DNA from: an uncultured Eubacteriales bacterium
GTDB taxonomy: Bacteria; Bacillota; Clostridia; Oscillospirales; Acutalibacteraceae
NCBI GenBank assembly: GCA_934476085.1
Contig: CAKSNE010000007.1
Span: 1 to 64,000, forward strand
DNA length: 64,000 bases
Direction of reading: 5' to 3'
Position 1 is the stretch's first letter; each line of letters opens with the position of its first letter. The translations under genes were made by a program, and so were the position numbers. Positions 1-8,268 of the stretch are shown here, piece by piece. Under the pieces are notes generated by a model. The model was given only the letters and a program-made list of their open reading frames with translations, did no database searches and was not told where the DNA came from.

Positions 1-1018
1 GATATGTCAAAAATGATAGTTGTTGATCATTCTATTTATTATTTAGAGAATAATGAATACACTTGTATTGAATTTTTCAATACCGAAGATTATGCTATTA
101 ATTCAACAGAAATAACCGTTAAAGATTATATTAACGGTATTCCTGTTACAAGAGTAAATGGGGCGCAAATTAAGTATATTAACAAAAACTGCTATTCAAA
201 ATTAACAAAAATAAATATACCAAATACTGTAAAAACAATAGGTAAAAGGGCCTTTTGTAAACTTAAAAATTTAACAGAATTAACTTTGCCTAAATCATTA
301 ACCAAAATTGAAGAATATGCTTTTAGCGGTTTGAAAAAAATAACAAAATTAAATTTGCCTGATTCAATAACTGAAATCGGAGAATGTGCTTTTAAAAATA
401 CAAATATATCAAAAATTAATATGCCAAGAAGTTTAAAAGAATTTTCGGGTGGCTTTATAGGTATGGATAAACTAAAAAGTATAACAATACCGAAAGAAAT
501 AAAATACATAAGTGACAGTGCTTTTAATTCTGATACAAATCTTTCAAAAGTAATATTTGAGGGTGACAATGTTGAGGGTATTGGAGATTTTGCGTTTGCT
601 TATTGTAAATCACTTAAGAAGTTTAAATTCCCAAAAAAGTTAGTTGTAATAGGCGACTATGCATTTGCCGATTCAGGATTAAGCGGAAAAGTAATACTTC
701 CAAAAAAATGTTATTATATTGCTGAAGGTGCTTTTAACGGTTGCAAAAACATAACAAATGTTTGCTTTAAAGGTAAAAATATCGAAGTTTATGAATCTGC
801 TTTTTTGGGATGTGAAAAAATAAAATCATTTACAGGCTCAAAAAATATTATTAGATACGGTACCACCTCATTTGCTTGTTGCACTTCGCTTAAAAACTTT
901 ACTGTTTCAAAAAAATTAAAATATTTGAATGAGGAAACATTTCTTCGTTGTGATAATATGAAAACAATAAAAATTCTTACAACTAAAACAAAGACAATTA
1001 TAGGTAAGCGTGTTTTTA
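1..1018 (+). repeat. Tandem direct repeat, unit A
   Basis: Positions 1-1018 appear identical base for base to 1307-2324 (offset 1,306). The first mismatch is G1019 versus A2325, after which the two genes differ at many positions up to their stops. The repeat lies inside two LRR coding sequences. Confidence 0.9.
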
Positions 1019-1128
1019 GAGGTCTTCCTAAGAAATGCAAAATATATGTAAAAACATATAAAATGAAAAAAGCAGTAAAAAACAGCGGTTTTAAAGGTAC
1101 TGTTATTGTAAATAAAAATTTAAAATAA
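1..1128 (+). CDS. BspA-like leucine-rich-repeat protein, copy A (5' end outside window)
   Basis: The open frame runs in from the window edge. Its first in-window codon (Asp) matches an internal residue of copy B downstream, so the ATG at position 4 is internal, and the true start with signal peptide lies upstream. The protein carries repeated LRR_5 (BspA/Treponema type) units of the pattern IGxxAFxxCxxLxxxxxPxxL along nearly its whole length, followed by a short basic tail. This family is usually extracellular and involved in adhesion or binding; the ligand is unknown. Residues are identical to copy B except in the last 36 or so, where the tail diverges. It lies 22 nt upstream of copy B and is probably cotranscribed with it. 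Confidence 0.85.
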   Translation, partial: DMSKMIVVDHSIYYLENNEYTCIEFFNTEDYAINSTEITVKDYINGIPVTRVNGAQIKYINKNCYSKLTKINIPNTVKTIGKRAFCKLKNLTELTLPKSLTKIEEYAFSGLKKITKLNLPDSITEIGECAFKNTNISKINMPRSLKEFSGGFIGMDKLKSITIPKEIKYISDSAFNSDTNLSKVIFEGDNVEGIGDFAFAYCKSLKKFKFPKKLVVIGDYAFADSGLSGKVILPKKCYYIAEGAFNGCKNITNVCFKGKNIEVYESAFLGCEKIKSFTGSKNIIRYGTTSFACCTSLKNFTVSKKLKYLNEETFLRCDNMKTIKILTTKTKTIIGKRVFRGLPKKCKIYVKTYKMKKAVKNSGFKGTVIVNKNLK

Positions 1129-1150
1129 GCAAATCCATTGGAGAATTTTT

Positions 1151-2434
1151 ATGAAAAAAATATTAAGTATAGGCATAATTATTGCAATAATTGCAACTAT
1201 GTTGACAAGTTTTTGTGTGAAAGCAGAAGAAACTCAAGAAGCCGTTAATCCTAATATAATGTATGCTTATTCCAGTTATTCTGATGAACTTGACAGTTTT
1301 ACTATTGATATGTCAAAAATGATAGTTGTTGATCATTCTATTTATTATTTAGAGAATAATGAATACACTTGTATTGAATTTTTCAATACCGAAGATTATG
1401 CTATTAATTCAACAGAAATAACCGTTAAAGATTATATTAACGGTATTCCTGTTACAAGAGTAAATGGGGCGCAAATTAAGTATATTAACAAAAACTGCTA
1501 TTCAAAATTAACAAAAATAAATATACCAAATACTGTAAAAACAATAGGTAAAAGGGCCTTTTGTAAACTTAAAAATTTAACAGAATTAACTTTGCCTAAA
1601 TCATTAACCAAAATTGAAGAATATGCTTTTAGCGGTTTGAAAAAAATAACAAAATTAAATTTGCCTGATTCAATAACTGAAATCGGAGAATGTGCTTTTA
1701 AAAATACAAATATATCAAAAATTAATATGCCAAGAAGTTTAAAAGAATTTTCGGGTGGCTTTATAGGTATGGATAAACTAAAAAGTATAACAATACCGAA
1801 AGAAATAAAATACATAAGTGACAGTGCTTTTAATTCTGATACAAATCTTTCAAAAGTAATATTTGAGGGTGACAATGTTGAGGGTATTGGAGATTTTGCG
1901 TTTGCTTATTGTAAATCACTTAAGAAGTTTAAATTCCCAAAAAAGTTAGTTGTAATAGGCGACTATGCATTTGCCGATTCAGGATTAAGCGGAAAAGTAA
2001 TACTTCCAAAAAAATGTTATTATATTGCTGAAGGTGCTTTTAACGGTTGCAAAAACATAACAAATGTTTGCTTTAAAGGTAAAAATATCGAAGTTTATGA
2101 ATCTGCTTTTTTGGGATGTGAAAAAATAAAATCATTTACAGGCTCAAAAAATATTATTAGATACGGTACCACCTCATTTGCTTGTTGCACTTCGCTTAAA
2201 AACTTTACTGTTTCAAAAAAATTAAAATATTTGAATGAGGAAACATTTCTTCGTTGTGATAATATGAAAACAATAAAAATTCTTACAACTAAAACAAAGA
2301 CAATTATAGGTAAGCGTGTTTTTAAAGGTCTTCCTAAGAGATGCAAAATATATGTGAAAACATATAAAATGAAAAACAAAGTTAGAAAATCCGGCTTTAA
2401 AGGAGAAATTTTTGTAAACAAAAAATTAAAGTAA
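1151..2434 (+). CDS. BspA-like leucine-rich-repeat secreted protein, copy B
   Basis: Complete 427-residue gene. A GGAG-type ribosome site lies 7 nt before ATG 1151. Residues 1-25 form a signal peptide (Lys-Lys, hydrophobic core, cleavage near CVKA-EE). About 30 residues of spacer follow, then LRR_5 repeats from about residue 95 to 400 and a Lys-rich tail. There is no sortase motif, dockerin or transmembrane anchor, so it should be released or wall-associated through basic residues. BspA-type LRR proteins are typically surface adhesins, but the partner cannot be read from sequence. A hairpin terminator follows the stop. Confidence 0.88.
   Translation: MKKILSIGIIIAIIATMLTSFCVKAEETQEAVNPNIMYAYSSYSDELDSFTIDMSKMIVVDHSIYYLENNEYTCIEFFNTEDYAINSTEITVKDYINGIPVTRVNGAQIKYINKNCYSKLTKINIPNTVKTIGKRAFCKLKNLTELTLPKSLTKIEEYAFSGLKKITKLNLPDSITEIGECAFKNTNISKINMPRSLKEFSGGFIGMDKLKSITIPKEIKYISDSAFNSDTNLSKVIFEGDNVEGIGDFAFAYCKSLKKFKFPKKLVVIGDYAFADSGLSGKVILPKKCYYIAEGAFNGCKNITNVCFKGKNIEVYESAFLGCEKIKSFTGSKNIIRYGTTSFACCTSLKNFTVSKKLKYLNEETFLRCDNMKTIKILTTKTKTIIGKRVFKGLPKRCKIYVKTYKMKNKVRKSGFKGEIFVNKKLK
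1307..2324 (+). repeat. Tandem direct repeat, unit B
   Basis: Second unit of the 1,018-nt perfect repeat, with unit A at 1-1018. It covers codons 53-391 of copy B. Confidence 0.9.
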
Positions 2435-2440
2435 TAAATT

Positions 2441-2477
2441 AAAAATCCCTAATCATAAGCGATTAGGGATTTTTTGT
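2441..2477. terminator. Bidirectional intrinsic terminator
   Basis: An 11-12 bp stem (AAATCCCTAATC / GATTAGGGATTT) has a short loop, a T-run on the plus side and an A-run on the left. It separates the LRR genes from hslO on the opposite strand and can serve both. Confidence 0.85.
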
Positions 2478-2481
2478 TGTT

Positions 2482-3363
2482 TTATTTTGTTTTAATTTCA
2501 CTTGCGAGTTTGCGTAAATCATCAGAAGAATATTTATAAATTTTATCGCAAAAATGGCAAGCAACTTCGGTTACATCTTGCTCGTCAGCAAGGCGTAAAA
2601 GTTCATCCTTGCCAATTGATTTTACAACTTTGTCGGTGCGTTCTTTTGAACAATCACATTTATAGTGAATTTCATTTTCTTCTAAAACTTCGACTTTAAA
2701 TTCGCTGAGCGCTAATTTTACAATTTTCAAAATGTCTTTACCTTCGGATAACATTGAAGTCACACTTGTGATATTTTTCAATCCTTTTTCAATTAAATCA
2801 GCGGTGTCATCTCCGGCGGCAGGTAGCATTTGAATAATAAATCCGCCTGCGGCTTTTATTGATAAATCGGTATCTATTAAAACGCCTAGCGCACAAACAG
2901 TAGGAATTTGCTCGCTTTCTACAAAATATGCTGCAATATTCTCGGCAATTTCGCCCGAAACTAATTCGATAGCACCATTATAAGGGTTTTCAAGTCCAAT
3001 ATCCTTTGACACAAATAGTGTGCCTTTGCCGAGTGCGGCACCAACATCTAATTTACCTTTGTATTTATCAGGTACTTCAACCATTGGGTTTAAAACATAA
3101 CCTTTTGGGTTGCCTTGGTTATCGCTGACTGCAACTAAACCTTTTGCTTCACCATCACAATCTATTTTTACCGTAATAGAACTATTTTCACCTTTTAATG
3201 CACATCCCATCATTGATGTAGCGGTTAGAAGTCTGCCGAGAGCGGCGGTCATAACAGGATAGGTTTTATGATAATCTGAAGCGGTTTGAACAATGTCGGT
3301 TGTATCAGCACATACTGCGCTGACTAATCCGTCAGAAGTAATACATCTAATTATTTTGCCCAT
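2482..3363 (-). CDS. hslO: Hsp33 redox-regulated chaperone
   Basis: 293 residues from ATG 3363, preceded by GGAGAG. The open frame extends 30 codons further upstream but has no ribosome site there. The protein matches Hsp33: an N-terminal substrate-binding domain starting MGKIIRCITSDG and a C-terminal redox switch with CxC (KCDCS) and CxxC (CHFC) motifs, the four zinc cysteines. It is a cytosolic holdase that becomes active when oxidation releases zinc and unfolds the C-terminal region. It appears monocistronic, with its own promoter and a terminator shared with the LRR genes. Identification is firm. Confidence 0.95.
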   Translation of the reverse strand: MGKIIRCITSDGLVSAVCADTTDIVQTASDYHKTYPVMTAALGRLLTATSMMGCALKGENSSITVKIDCDGEAKGLVAVSDNQGNPKGYVLNPMVEVPDKYKGKLDVGAALGKGTLFVSKDIGLENPYNGAIELVSGEIAENIAAYFVESEQIPTVCALGVLIDTDLSIKAAGGFIIQMLPAAGDDTADLIEKGLKNITSVTSMLSEGKDILKIVKLALSEFKVEVLEENEIHYKCDCSKERTDKVVKSIGKDELLRLADEQDVTEVACHFCDKIYKYSSDDLRKLASEIKTK

Positions 3364-3393
3364 AATATCTCTCCGTATTTTTAGTTTAAAACC

Positions 3394-3422
3394 ATTATAA
3401 CCATATTTACATCTTTTTTCAA
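3394..3422 (-). promoter_or_regulatory. Sigma-A-type promoter of hslO
   Basis: On the minus strand, TTGAAA (3417-3422) and TATAAT (3394-3399) are separated by 17 nt, about 30 nt before the hslO start. Confidence 0.75.
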
Positions 3423-3562
3423 GTGTTGTTAGCATTATTAACAAAAAAATCATTTCGTTTTGTTTAAGTTTACAATAGAAGTTTTTTTGGAAATTTGATA
3501 TAATTATTTTGAAGAAATATTTGTGTTAGTAATAATGGTTATTAAAAAGGAGATTATTAGTT

Positions 3563-5221
3563 ATGAAGAGGAAAGTGTTTTCATTATTAATGGTGATTAC
3601 TATAATTTTTAGTAGCACGATTTTCACTCAAAATGCTTTTGCTGCGAAAATCAGAGGAGATTTAAACAGCGATGGTGTTGTTGATGTTAAAGATTGCAAT
3701 ATTTTAAGAAAAAACATTGCAAAAATTCTTACCGATGCCGATGAAAAACAACTTGATTGTAACGGAGACGGTGTTGTTGATTTGAATGATACGCTTGCAA
3801 TGTATAAATATCTTGTCAACATCGGTGAGCTTTATTATGATCGTGAAAACGGTTGGATAAATCTTATTGATTGGGAAGGTCTTGAAGAAGGCAAGCTTCC
3901 GACAGGTGTAGCAAGAATTGGTGTTGCAGCCGGTGCTACAATGGTAACCAAGTCTTTAAAAGGATATAGTGTTGTAAATGACAAATGCCCGGGTAGCAAA
4001 GCTGCAGCTTTAGTTTCAAGCGGACTTGTTAAACAAAATTCTGCAAAAGGTACAAATCCAACTACCGGTCAAACTCCGTCTAGCATTAGCTTTACTACTG
4101 AAGACAGAGAAAAACTTAAATCGGCAACTAATTTGAGAGTTGCACTTAATATGATTAATTCTGATTCTGAAATTGACATTATTTATATTGGTTGTTTGAT
4201 GAGTAACGGTAAAAAATATTATCATAGAATTACCAGAGAAAATTACAGCAAGTTTAATTATTTTTATTTTGCCGAAAAAGAGTTTACTGAATTTTCTGTT
4301 AAGAGAAGAACTTATCTAAGCAATGATAATCCTAATAAAATTACAATGACAAAAGATGATATTAAAAATATCAAATCTATTTATTTTTGGCTTGAATCTG
4401 ATAAGGTGAGCGGTAATCCGTTGATTATTGATGATATTGATTATTATGAAGGCGAAAACGGTTATGATTCTTCAAAAGAAGATGCAGCGTTACCGCAGCC
4501 TGAAGAACCTGTTAATGATGGCAAAACTAAATATATTTCTATAGCTTTTGATGATGGTGCTCAAACTTATACTGAGGGTAGTACAAAACGAAGCTATATG
4601 GATTATTATCTTGATTTATCTAAAGAGTTTGATGTTAATTATACTTTCTTCCTTATAGGTAATCAACTTGATGATAGCGATATTCCGGCTTTGAAACGTG
4701 CCGTTCAAGAAGGCAGCGAACTTCAAAATCATACTCAAAGTCATCCTTATGTTACCGGATTCAGTAATGCAAATACTTATTTAACTCAACAAATTAAGCC
4801 TGTTGATGATTGGTTAAATGAGAAAGTCGGTAAAGATTTGGGTGTAGATCTTACTACTACATTATTAAGACCGCCTTATCTTTCAACAAACTCTAATTTG
4901 TATAATTTCTTGACTACCGGCAATAAAAACGGATTGTGCAAAATTCAAGCTTGTATTGCAGGTTATTGCCCTTATGATTATGATTTAACTTCTGTTGATT
5001 ATAAAGTTGAATTTTATAAGAAAACTTTAAAAGACGGTGCTATAGTTTTGGCTCATGAACAATATATTGATAATGTAGAAACTTTCCGTCAGGTAATGAC
5101 TTATTTCGGAAAATTAGGTTATAAATTTGTTAATATTACAAAAATGTTTGAGGCAAAAGGTGTTACTCCGAAGCTATATAAATCGCTTGGAAATGGCATT
5201 TTATATTATGATGTAGTTTAA
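3563..5221 (+). CDS. Secreted polysaccharide deacetylase (NodB/CE4) with N-terminal dockerin
   Basis: 552 residues. A signal peptide (residues 1-28, ending NAFAA) is followed at once by a type I dockerin-like pair of calcium-binding repeats (DLNSDGVVDVKD and DCNGDGVVDLND, about residues 32-87). A beta-rich domain of unknown family spans about 100-300, and a CE4/NodB domain spans about 320-545. Catalytic features are visible: DDG with Asp330-Asp331, the metal motif H390-x3-H394, RPPY at 436-439 and a late LAHE. CE4 enzymes remove N- or O-acetyl groups from chitin, xylan or peptidoglycan; the substrate here is not clear. The dockerin implies attachment to a cohesin scaffold. An N-terminal dockerin position is less usual than C-terminal. 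Confidence 0.85.
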   Translation: MKRKVFSLLMVITIIFSSTIFTQNAFAAKIRGDLNSDGVVDVKDCNILRKNIAKILTDADEKQLDCNGDGVVDLNDTLAMYKYLVNIGELYYDRENGWINLIDWEGLEEGKLPTGVARIGVAAGATMVTKSLKGYSVVNDKCPGSKAAALVSSGLVKQNSAKGTNPTTGQTPSSISFTTEDREKLKSATNLRVALNMINSDSEIDIIYIGCLMSNGKKYYHRITRENYSKFNYFYFAEKEFTEFSVKRRTYLSNDNPNKITMTKDDIKNIKSIYFWLESDKVSGNPLIIDDIDYYEGENGYDSSKEDAALPQPEEPVNDGKTKYISIAFDDGAQTYTEGSTKRSYMDYYLDLSKEFDVNYTFFLIGNQLDDSDIPALKRAVQEGSELQNHTQSHPYVTGFSNANTYLTQQIKPVDDWLNEKVGKDLGVDLTTTLLRPPYLSTNSNLYNFLTTGNKNGLCKIQACIAGYCPYDYDLTSVDYKVEFYKKTLKDGAIVLAHEQYIDNVETFRQVMTYFGKLGYKFVNITKMFEAKGVTPKLYKSLGNGILYYDVV

Positions 5222-5236
5222 GGCAGGTCAGATTTC

Positions 5237-6118
5237 TTGAGTTTTAATAGATTAGCAATTGAAGATAAAGAATATTATGAAAAATTTTTCAAACTGGATA
5301 AAAGAATGGGTTGTGAGTATTCTTTTGCCTGTAATTTTATTTGGCAAGATGTTTTTGATTCATATTTTGATATTATTGAAAATTGCTATGTTGCAAAAAC
5401 AATAAGAAATGGAAAAAATATTTATAATTTACCGCTTGGTAAAAAAGAAGACATTATCAATGCGGTAAATTATATTATGAATATTGAAAAAGAAAATACT
5501 GTTTTTCGTGGGATTTTTAAAGAGCAAATACCGTTTTTAAAAGAGAATTTTAACAATATATTTGATTTTTCCTGTAACCGTGATGAAAGCGATTATATAT
5601 ATCTTTCTGATAATTTAATCAATTTAAAAGGGAAAAAATATCAGTCTAAGCGTAATTTAATCAAGCGTTTTAAAGATAATCCAAATTGGCATTATGAAGT
5701 AATTGACAAGAATAATGTTAATGAGTGTATTGATTTGAATCTTATGTGGAGTGATGATAAAAATGTTTCTTCTTCTCAAGATATGAGAAAAGAAATAGGT
5801 GCGGCTAATACCGCTTTAGCTTATTTGGATAAGTTAGATTTAATCGGCGGATTGCTTCGTTATGACGATAACGTTGTTGCTTACAGTATCGGTGAAAAAT
5901 TAACAGATGATACCTTTGTTGTTCATTTTGAAAAAGCACTCGATATAAAGGGATGTTATCAAACAATTAATAATGAATTTGTAAAGCATAATTGCTTTGA
6001 TTTTAAATATGTTAATCGTGAAGAAGATACCGGAGAAGAAGGATTGCGTAAAGCAAAAATGTCTTATCATCCTGAAATTATACTTGATAAATACGAGGCG
6101 AGAATAAAGAATGCTTAG
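5237..6118 (+). CDS. DUF2156 / phosphatidylglycerol lysyltransferase C-terminal-domain-like protein
   Basis: 293 residues from a TTG start with AGGCAGG upstream; no better ATG exists. The sequence resembles the DUF2156 family (GNAT-like fold, related to the soluble domain of aminoacyl-phosphatidylglycerol synthases), with the typical early YxCxFxFxxxxxW-like segment and a late repeat of acyltransferase-like strands. There are no membrane segments, so it would act in the cytosol or at the membrane face, perhaps as an aminoacyl- or acyltransferase. It starts 15 nt after the deacetylase and overlaps the next gene by 8 nt, suggesting translational coupling. The exact reaction is unknown. Confidence 0.7.
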   Translation: MSFNRLAIEDKEYYEKFFKLDKRMGCEYSFACNFIWQDVFDSYFDIIENCYVAKTIRNGKNIYNLPLGKKEDIINAVNYIMNIEKENTVFRGIFKEQIPFLKENFNNIFDFSCNRDESDYIYLSDNLINLKGKKYQSKRNLIKRFKDNPNWHYEVIDKNNVNECIDLNLMWSDDKNVSSSQDMRKEIGAANTALAYLDKLDLIGGLLRYDDNVVAYSIGEKLTDDTFVVHFEKALDIKGCYQTINNEFVKHNCFDFKYVNREEDTGEEGLRKAKMSYHPEIILDKYEARIKNA

Positions 6119-6590
6119 CAAAGTTTTAGATAAAAACACTTGTGCAAAATGCAAAATTTGTTGCGGTTTTGCAAAAAGTGATGAATGGGAAATTCCGTAT
6201 ATAACTAAAACTCAAGCTAAAGAGCTTGAAAGAAAAGGCTATAAAATTAAGAATAACGGAAAATATTATACTTATGATCTTGAATTTGTTGCAGATGAAG
6301 TAAAGTATTGTCCGTATCTTGATTTTAAAAAAGGTTGCACGTTGTCCGAAGATGAGAAACCTTTTGATTGTAAAATTTGGCCTGTTAGATTGATGAAAAA
6401 GAATAATGAGTATTTTCTCGCAGTAGCAGATATTTGTCCTGAATTTAAAGAAAAAACAGATGATTTAAAAAAATTAATTGATGATGATCTGCTTGAAAAA
6501 ATAAAGGATTATATAAAGAATAACGATTATTATATAAATGAACTTAAAGAAGATTATACTATTATTAAAAAAGTTGACTTGGGAGTGTGA
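6111..6590 (+). CDS. YkgJ-family cysteine-cluster protein
   Basis: 159 residues. Cysteines cluster as CAKCKICC near the N-terminus, then CPY, GCTL and DCKIWP, the pattern of the zinc/iron-chelating YkgJ (CxxCxxCC) family. The biochemical role of this family is not settled. The start overlaps the DUF2156 stop by 8 nt and the stop lies just before the next start, so the three genes look like one operon. Confidence 0.75.
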   Translation: MLSKVLDKNTCAKCKICCGFAKSDEWEIPYITKTQAKELERKGYKIKNNGKYYTYDLEFVADEVKYCPYLDFKKGCTLSEDEKPFDCKIWPVRLMKKNNEYFLAVADICPEFKEKTDDLKKLIDDDLLEKIKDYIKNNDYYINELKEDYTIIKKVDLGV

Positions 6591-6591
6591 A

Positions 6592-7335
6592 ATGAAAATC
6601 GTTAGAGCAATAATATTTATTATTTCGGCGCTGCTTTTTATATGGCTTTTAGGACCGCTTTATAAAGGAGTGGTTCATATCGGTATGATTTATCCGTTGC
6701 CTGTTTTGGCTATTTTTATGCTGTTTTCGGCAAGACCGGATTTGTTAAAACTAATGTTTGAAAAGTGTAAAGTTTTTTCAATAATTGCAACATCGGTTAT
6801 CGGAGTAGGCATAGTGGTTGTATCAATATTTATGGGAATGATGATTTATTACTCTAATGATAAGGTTCCTAAAAATGCTACAGTTATTATACTTGGGTGT
6901 CAAGTGGTCGGTGAAAATCCATCTCTTATGCTATATGACAGAATGACTGCGGCACTTGATTATATAAAAGAGAATCCTGAATCGAAAATTATTGCTTCCG
7001 GCGGAAAAGGTTCAGGCGAAAATATAAGTGAAGCTTTGGCTATTAAAAGATTCCTTGTTAAATCAGGTGTTGATGAAAGCAGAATTTATTTGGAAGACCA
7101 ATCAGTTGATACATATCAAAATTTAAACTATTCTGCAAATGTTATTAAAAACAATAATCTTAAAAAAGAAGTAGTTGTTGTTACTGATGGCTTCCATGAA
7201 TTTAGAGGTGTGAATTACGCTAAACGCAGTGGTTTAAAGGCCTTTGCCTATTCATGCAATACACGGTGGTATTTTAGTTTGTCATATTATTCTAGGGAAG
7301 TTCTGGCAATAATGAAATATTTAATAAATATTTAA
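6592..7335 (+). CDS. DUF218 / ElyC-SanA-YdcF family membrane protein
   Basis: 247 residues from ATG 6592, preceded by GGGAGTG; an in-frame ATG 54 nt upstream lies inside the previous gene. Two or three N-terminal hydrophobic helices (residues 5-90) are followed by a DUF218 domain beginning VIILGCQV, with ASGGKGSGE and VVVTDGFHEFR motifs. Related proteins affect envelope biogenesis, such as ElyC in lipid-carrier-dependent peptidoglycan synthesis. The soluble domain would face outside. Last gene of the 5237-7335 run. Confidence 0.8.
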   Translation: MKIVRAIIFIISALLFIWLLGPLYKGVVHIGMIYPLPVLAIFMLFSARPDLLKLMFEKCKVFSIIATSVIGVGIVVVSIFMGMMIYYSNDKVPKNATVIILGCQVVGENPSLMLYDRMTAALDYIKENPESKIIASGGKGSGENISEALAIKRFLVKSGVDESRIYLEDQSVDTYQNLNYSANVIKNNNLKKEVVVVTDGFHEFRGVNYAKRSGLKAFAYSCNTRWYFSLSYYSREVLAIMKYLINI

Positions 7336-7354
7336 AAATTTTTTAAAAAAAGAC

Positions 7355-7383
7355 TTGCTTTTTGTGAAAAAGTGTTGTATAAT
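7355..7383 (+). promoter_or_regulatory. Strong promoter for the small acidic peptide gene
   Basis: TTGCTT (7355-7360), 17-nt spacer, TATAAT (7378-7383). It gives the 39-codon gene its own transcription unit, with a terminator at 7597. Confidence 0.75.
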
Positions 7384-7431
7384 CTAATCAAAGATTATAT
7401 TAGATGTAAATCTAGAAATAGGAGCGATATT

Positions 7432-7551
7432 ATGATTTTTGAAAAAACAGCGTATATTGAACCTGAAATCGAAGTAATTAAATTTGGATCAGAAGACATC
7501 ATTACATCAAGTACTGAAGATACTGACCCATTTGCAGATGATATTTTTTAA
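7432..7551 (+). CDS. Small acidic peptide, 39 residues, possible RiPP-precursor-like
   Basis: ATG 7432 has an AGGAGCG ribosome site 6 nt upstream and the frame closes with TAA at 7551. The peptide begins MIFEKTAYIEPEIEVIKFGS and ends DPFADDIF. The leader shape (aromatic-x-x-Pro-x-x-Glu-Val-x-x-Phe, then E-D-I-I-T-T/S) recalls short hypothetical peptides common in Clostridia. I recall that family only by pattern. The tail is acidic (EDTDPFADD) and lacks Cys, so a lanthipeptide is unlikely. Its own consensus promoter and strong terminator argue that it is expressed. The next gene (7666) is an uncharacterised 112-residue protein and may be unrelated. Function unknown. Confidence 0.65.
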   Translation: MIFEKTAYIEPEIEVIKFGSEDIITSSTEDTDPFADDIF

Positions 7552-7596
7552 TTAACTTTTATATTTCTAAGTTCGAACTTCTTAATGTGTACATTT

Positions 7597-7625
7597 AGAG
7601 CGACAGCGCGTAGTCGCTCTTTTTG
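7597..7625 (+). terminator. Intrinsic terminator after small peptide gene
   Basis: AGAGCGAC / GTCGCTCT stem (7597-7604 with 7613-7620) followed by TTTTTG. A perfect 12-bp palindrome, AAGTTCGAACTT, lies just before it at 7569-7580. Confidence 0.85.
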
Positions 7626-7665
7626 TTTTACAAAAAAGATTTTTTAATGATATAAGGAGCTTTTT

Positions 7666-8004
7666 ATGGAAAAAGTTATTACAATTCCGCCGCTTAACTG
7701 GTTTGAATCGAACCCTTGGGCAAAGGTTGGAAATAAATATACAGGCAGTATCGGTGCTACAAGTATTAATAACAACGCTTTTCTTTTTAGAATAAATTAT
7801 TATCGAAAAGAAGAAGGAAATCAATTAGTAGCTGAAGTTTATGACAGCATATCTGAAATGGATACAGATGTAACTGAATATACTTCAAGAAATTTTGAAG
7901 GCACTGAAGACGGCAGAAAAGAAATGATAGAATGGCTTGAGTTTCAATATTCGGAGTATTTAAAAGAAGGCAAAGATAAATTAAAAATTCATTATACAAA
8001 ATAG
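7666..8004 (+). CDS. Hypothetical 112-residue protein
   Basis: Starts at ATG 7666 with AAGGAGC 8 nt upstream and is followed by a strong terminator, so it is likely real. It has no signal peptide or membrane helix. The N-terminus (ITIPPLNWFESNPWAKVG) is followed by a likely beta-rich segment with YTGSIGA and a charged C-terminal helix. I do not recognise the family. It sits after the peptide gene but is separated from it by a terminator, so it may be read from its own promoter or by read-through. Confidence 0.6.
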   Translation: MEKVITIPPLNWFESNPWAKVGNKYTGSIGATSINNNAFLFRINYYRKEEGNQLVAEVYDSISEMDTDVTEYTSRNFEGTEDGRKEMIEWLEFQYSEYLKEGKDKLKIHYTK

Positions 8005-8040
8005 TTTGTAATGCATGTAAAATCAAACAATAGAAAAAGA

Positions 8041-8081
8041 CCCCTATGGTAGCATGAAAAACTACTATAGGGGGATTTTTT
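8041..8081 (+). terminator. Intrinsic terminator
   Basis: A 12-bp stem (CCCCTATGGTAG with CTACTATAGGGG, one G-U pair) with a T-run ends the 7666-8004 unit. The 148 nt that follow hold only a 13-codon ORF (8082-8123), which I do not call. Confidence 0.85.
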
Positions 8082-8228
8082 ATGTTAAGAAGTTTAAGCG
8101 TATTATTAAGAAATAATAATTAAAAATTCAACGAAGGAGAATAACTTAAAAAGCATAAAATAGGGAAGCAGCTTTTTAGTAAAAGAATACATCAATCTTT
8201 GCAACAGCTACCGTATTTAAGCAAAAAC

Positions 8229-8263
8229 AAAAACTGACTCCGCCGAAAAAACGAAATCAGTTT
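8229..8263 (-). terminator. Weak intrinsic terminator for the minus-strand operon
   Basis: On the minus strand, AAACTGA / TCAGTTT arms enclose a GC-containing loop region and are followed by TTGTTTTTG, just past the esterase stop. Confidence 0.55.
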
Positions 8264-8268
8264 ATTGT

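Noticed and set aside
192..569. Minus-strand 125-codon open frame, repeated at 1498-1875
   Set aside because: Antisense to the LRR coding sequences and repeated only because the LRR genes are; composition is that of a complementary-strand shadow with no ribosome site.
3364..3453. Upstream extension of hslO
   Set aside because: Overlaps the hslO promoter; family N-terminus MGKIIRC and ribosome site place the start at 3363.
3469..3504. TTTACA and TATAAT upstream of the deacetylase as a promoter
   Set aside because: Spacing is 24 nt, too long for a standard sigma-A promoter; only the -10 box is plausible.
8082..8123. 13-codon ORF after a terminator
   Set aside because: No ribosome site of its own; the ATG lies at the end of the terminator T-run.
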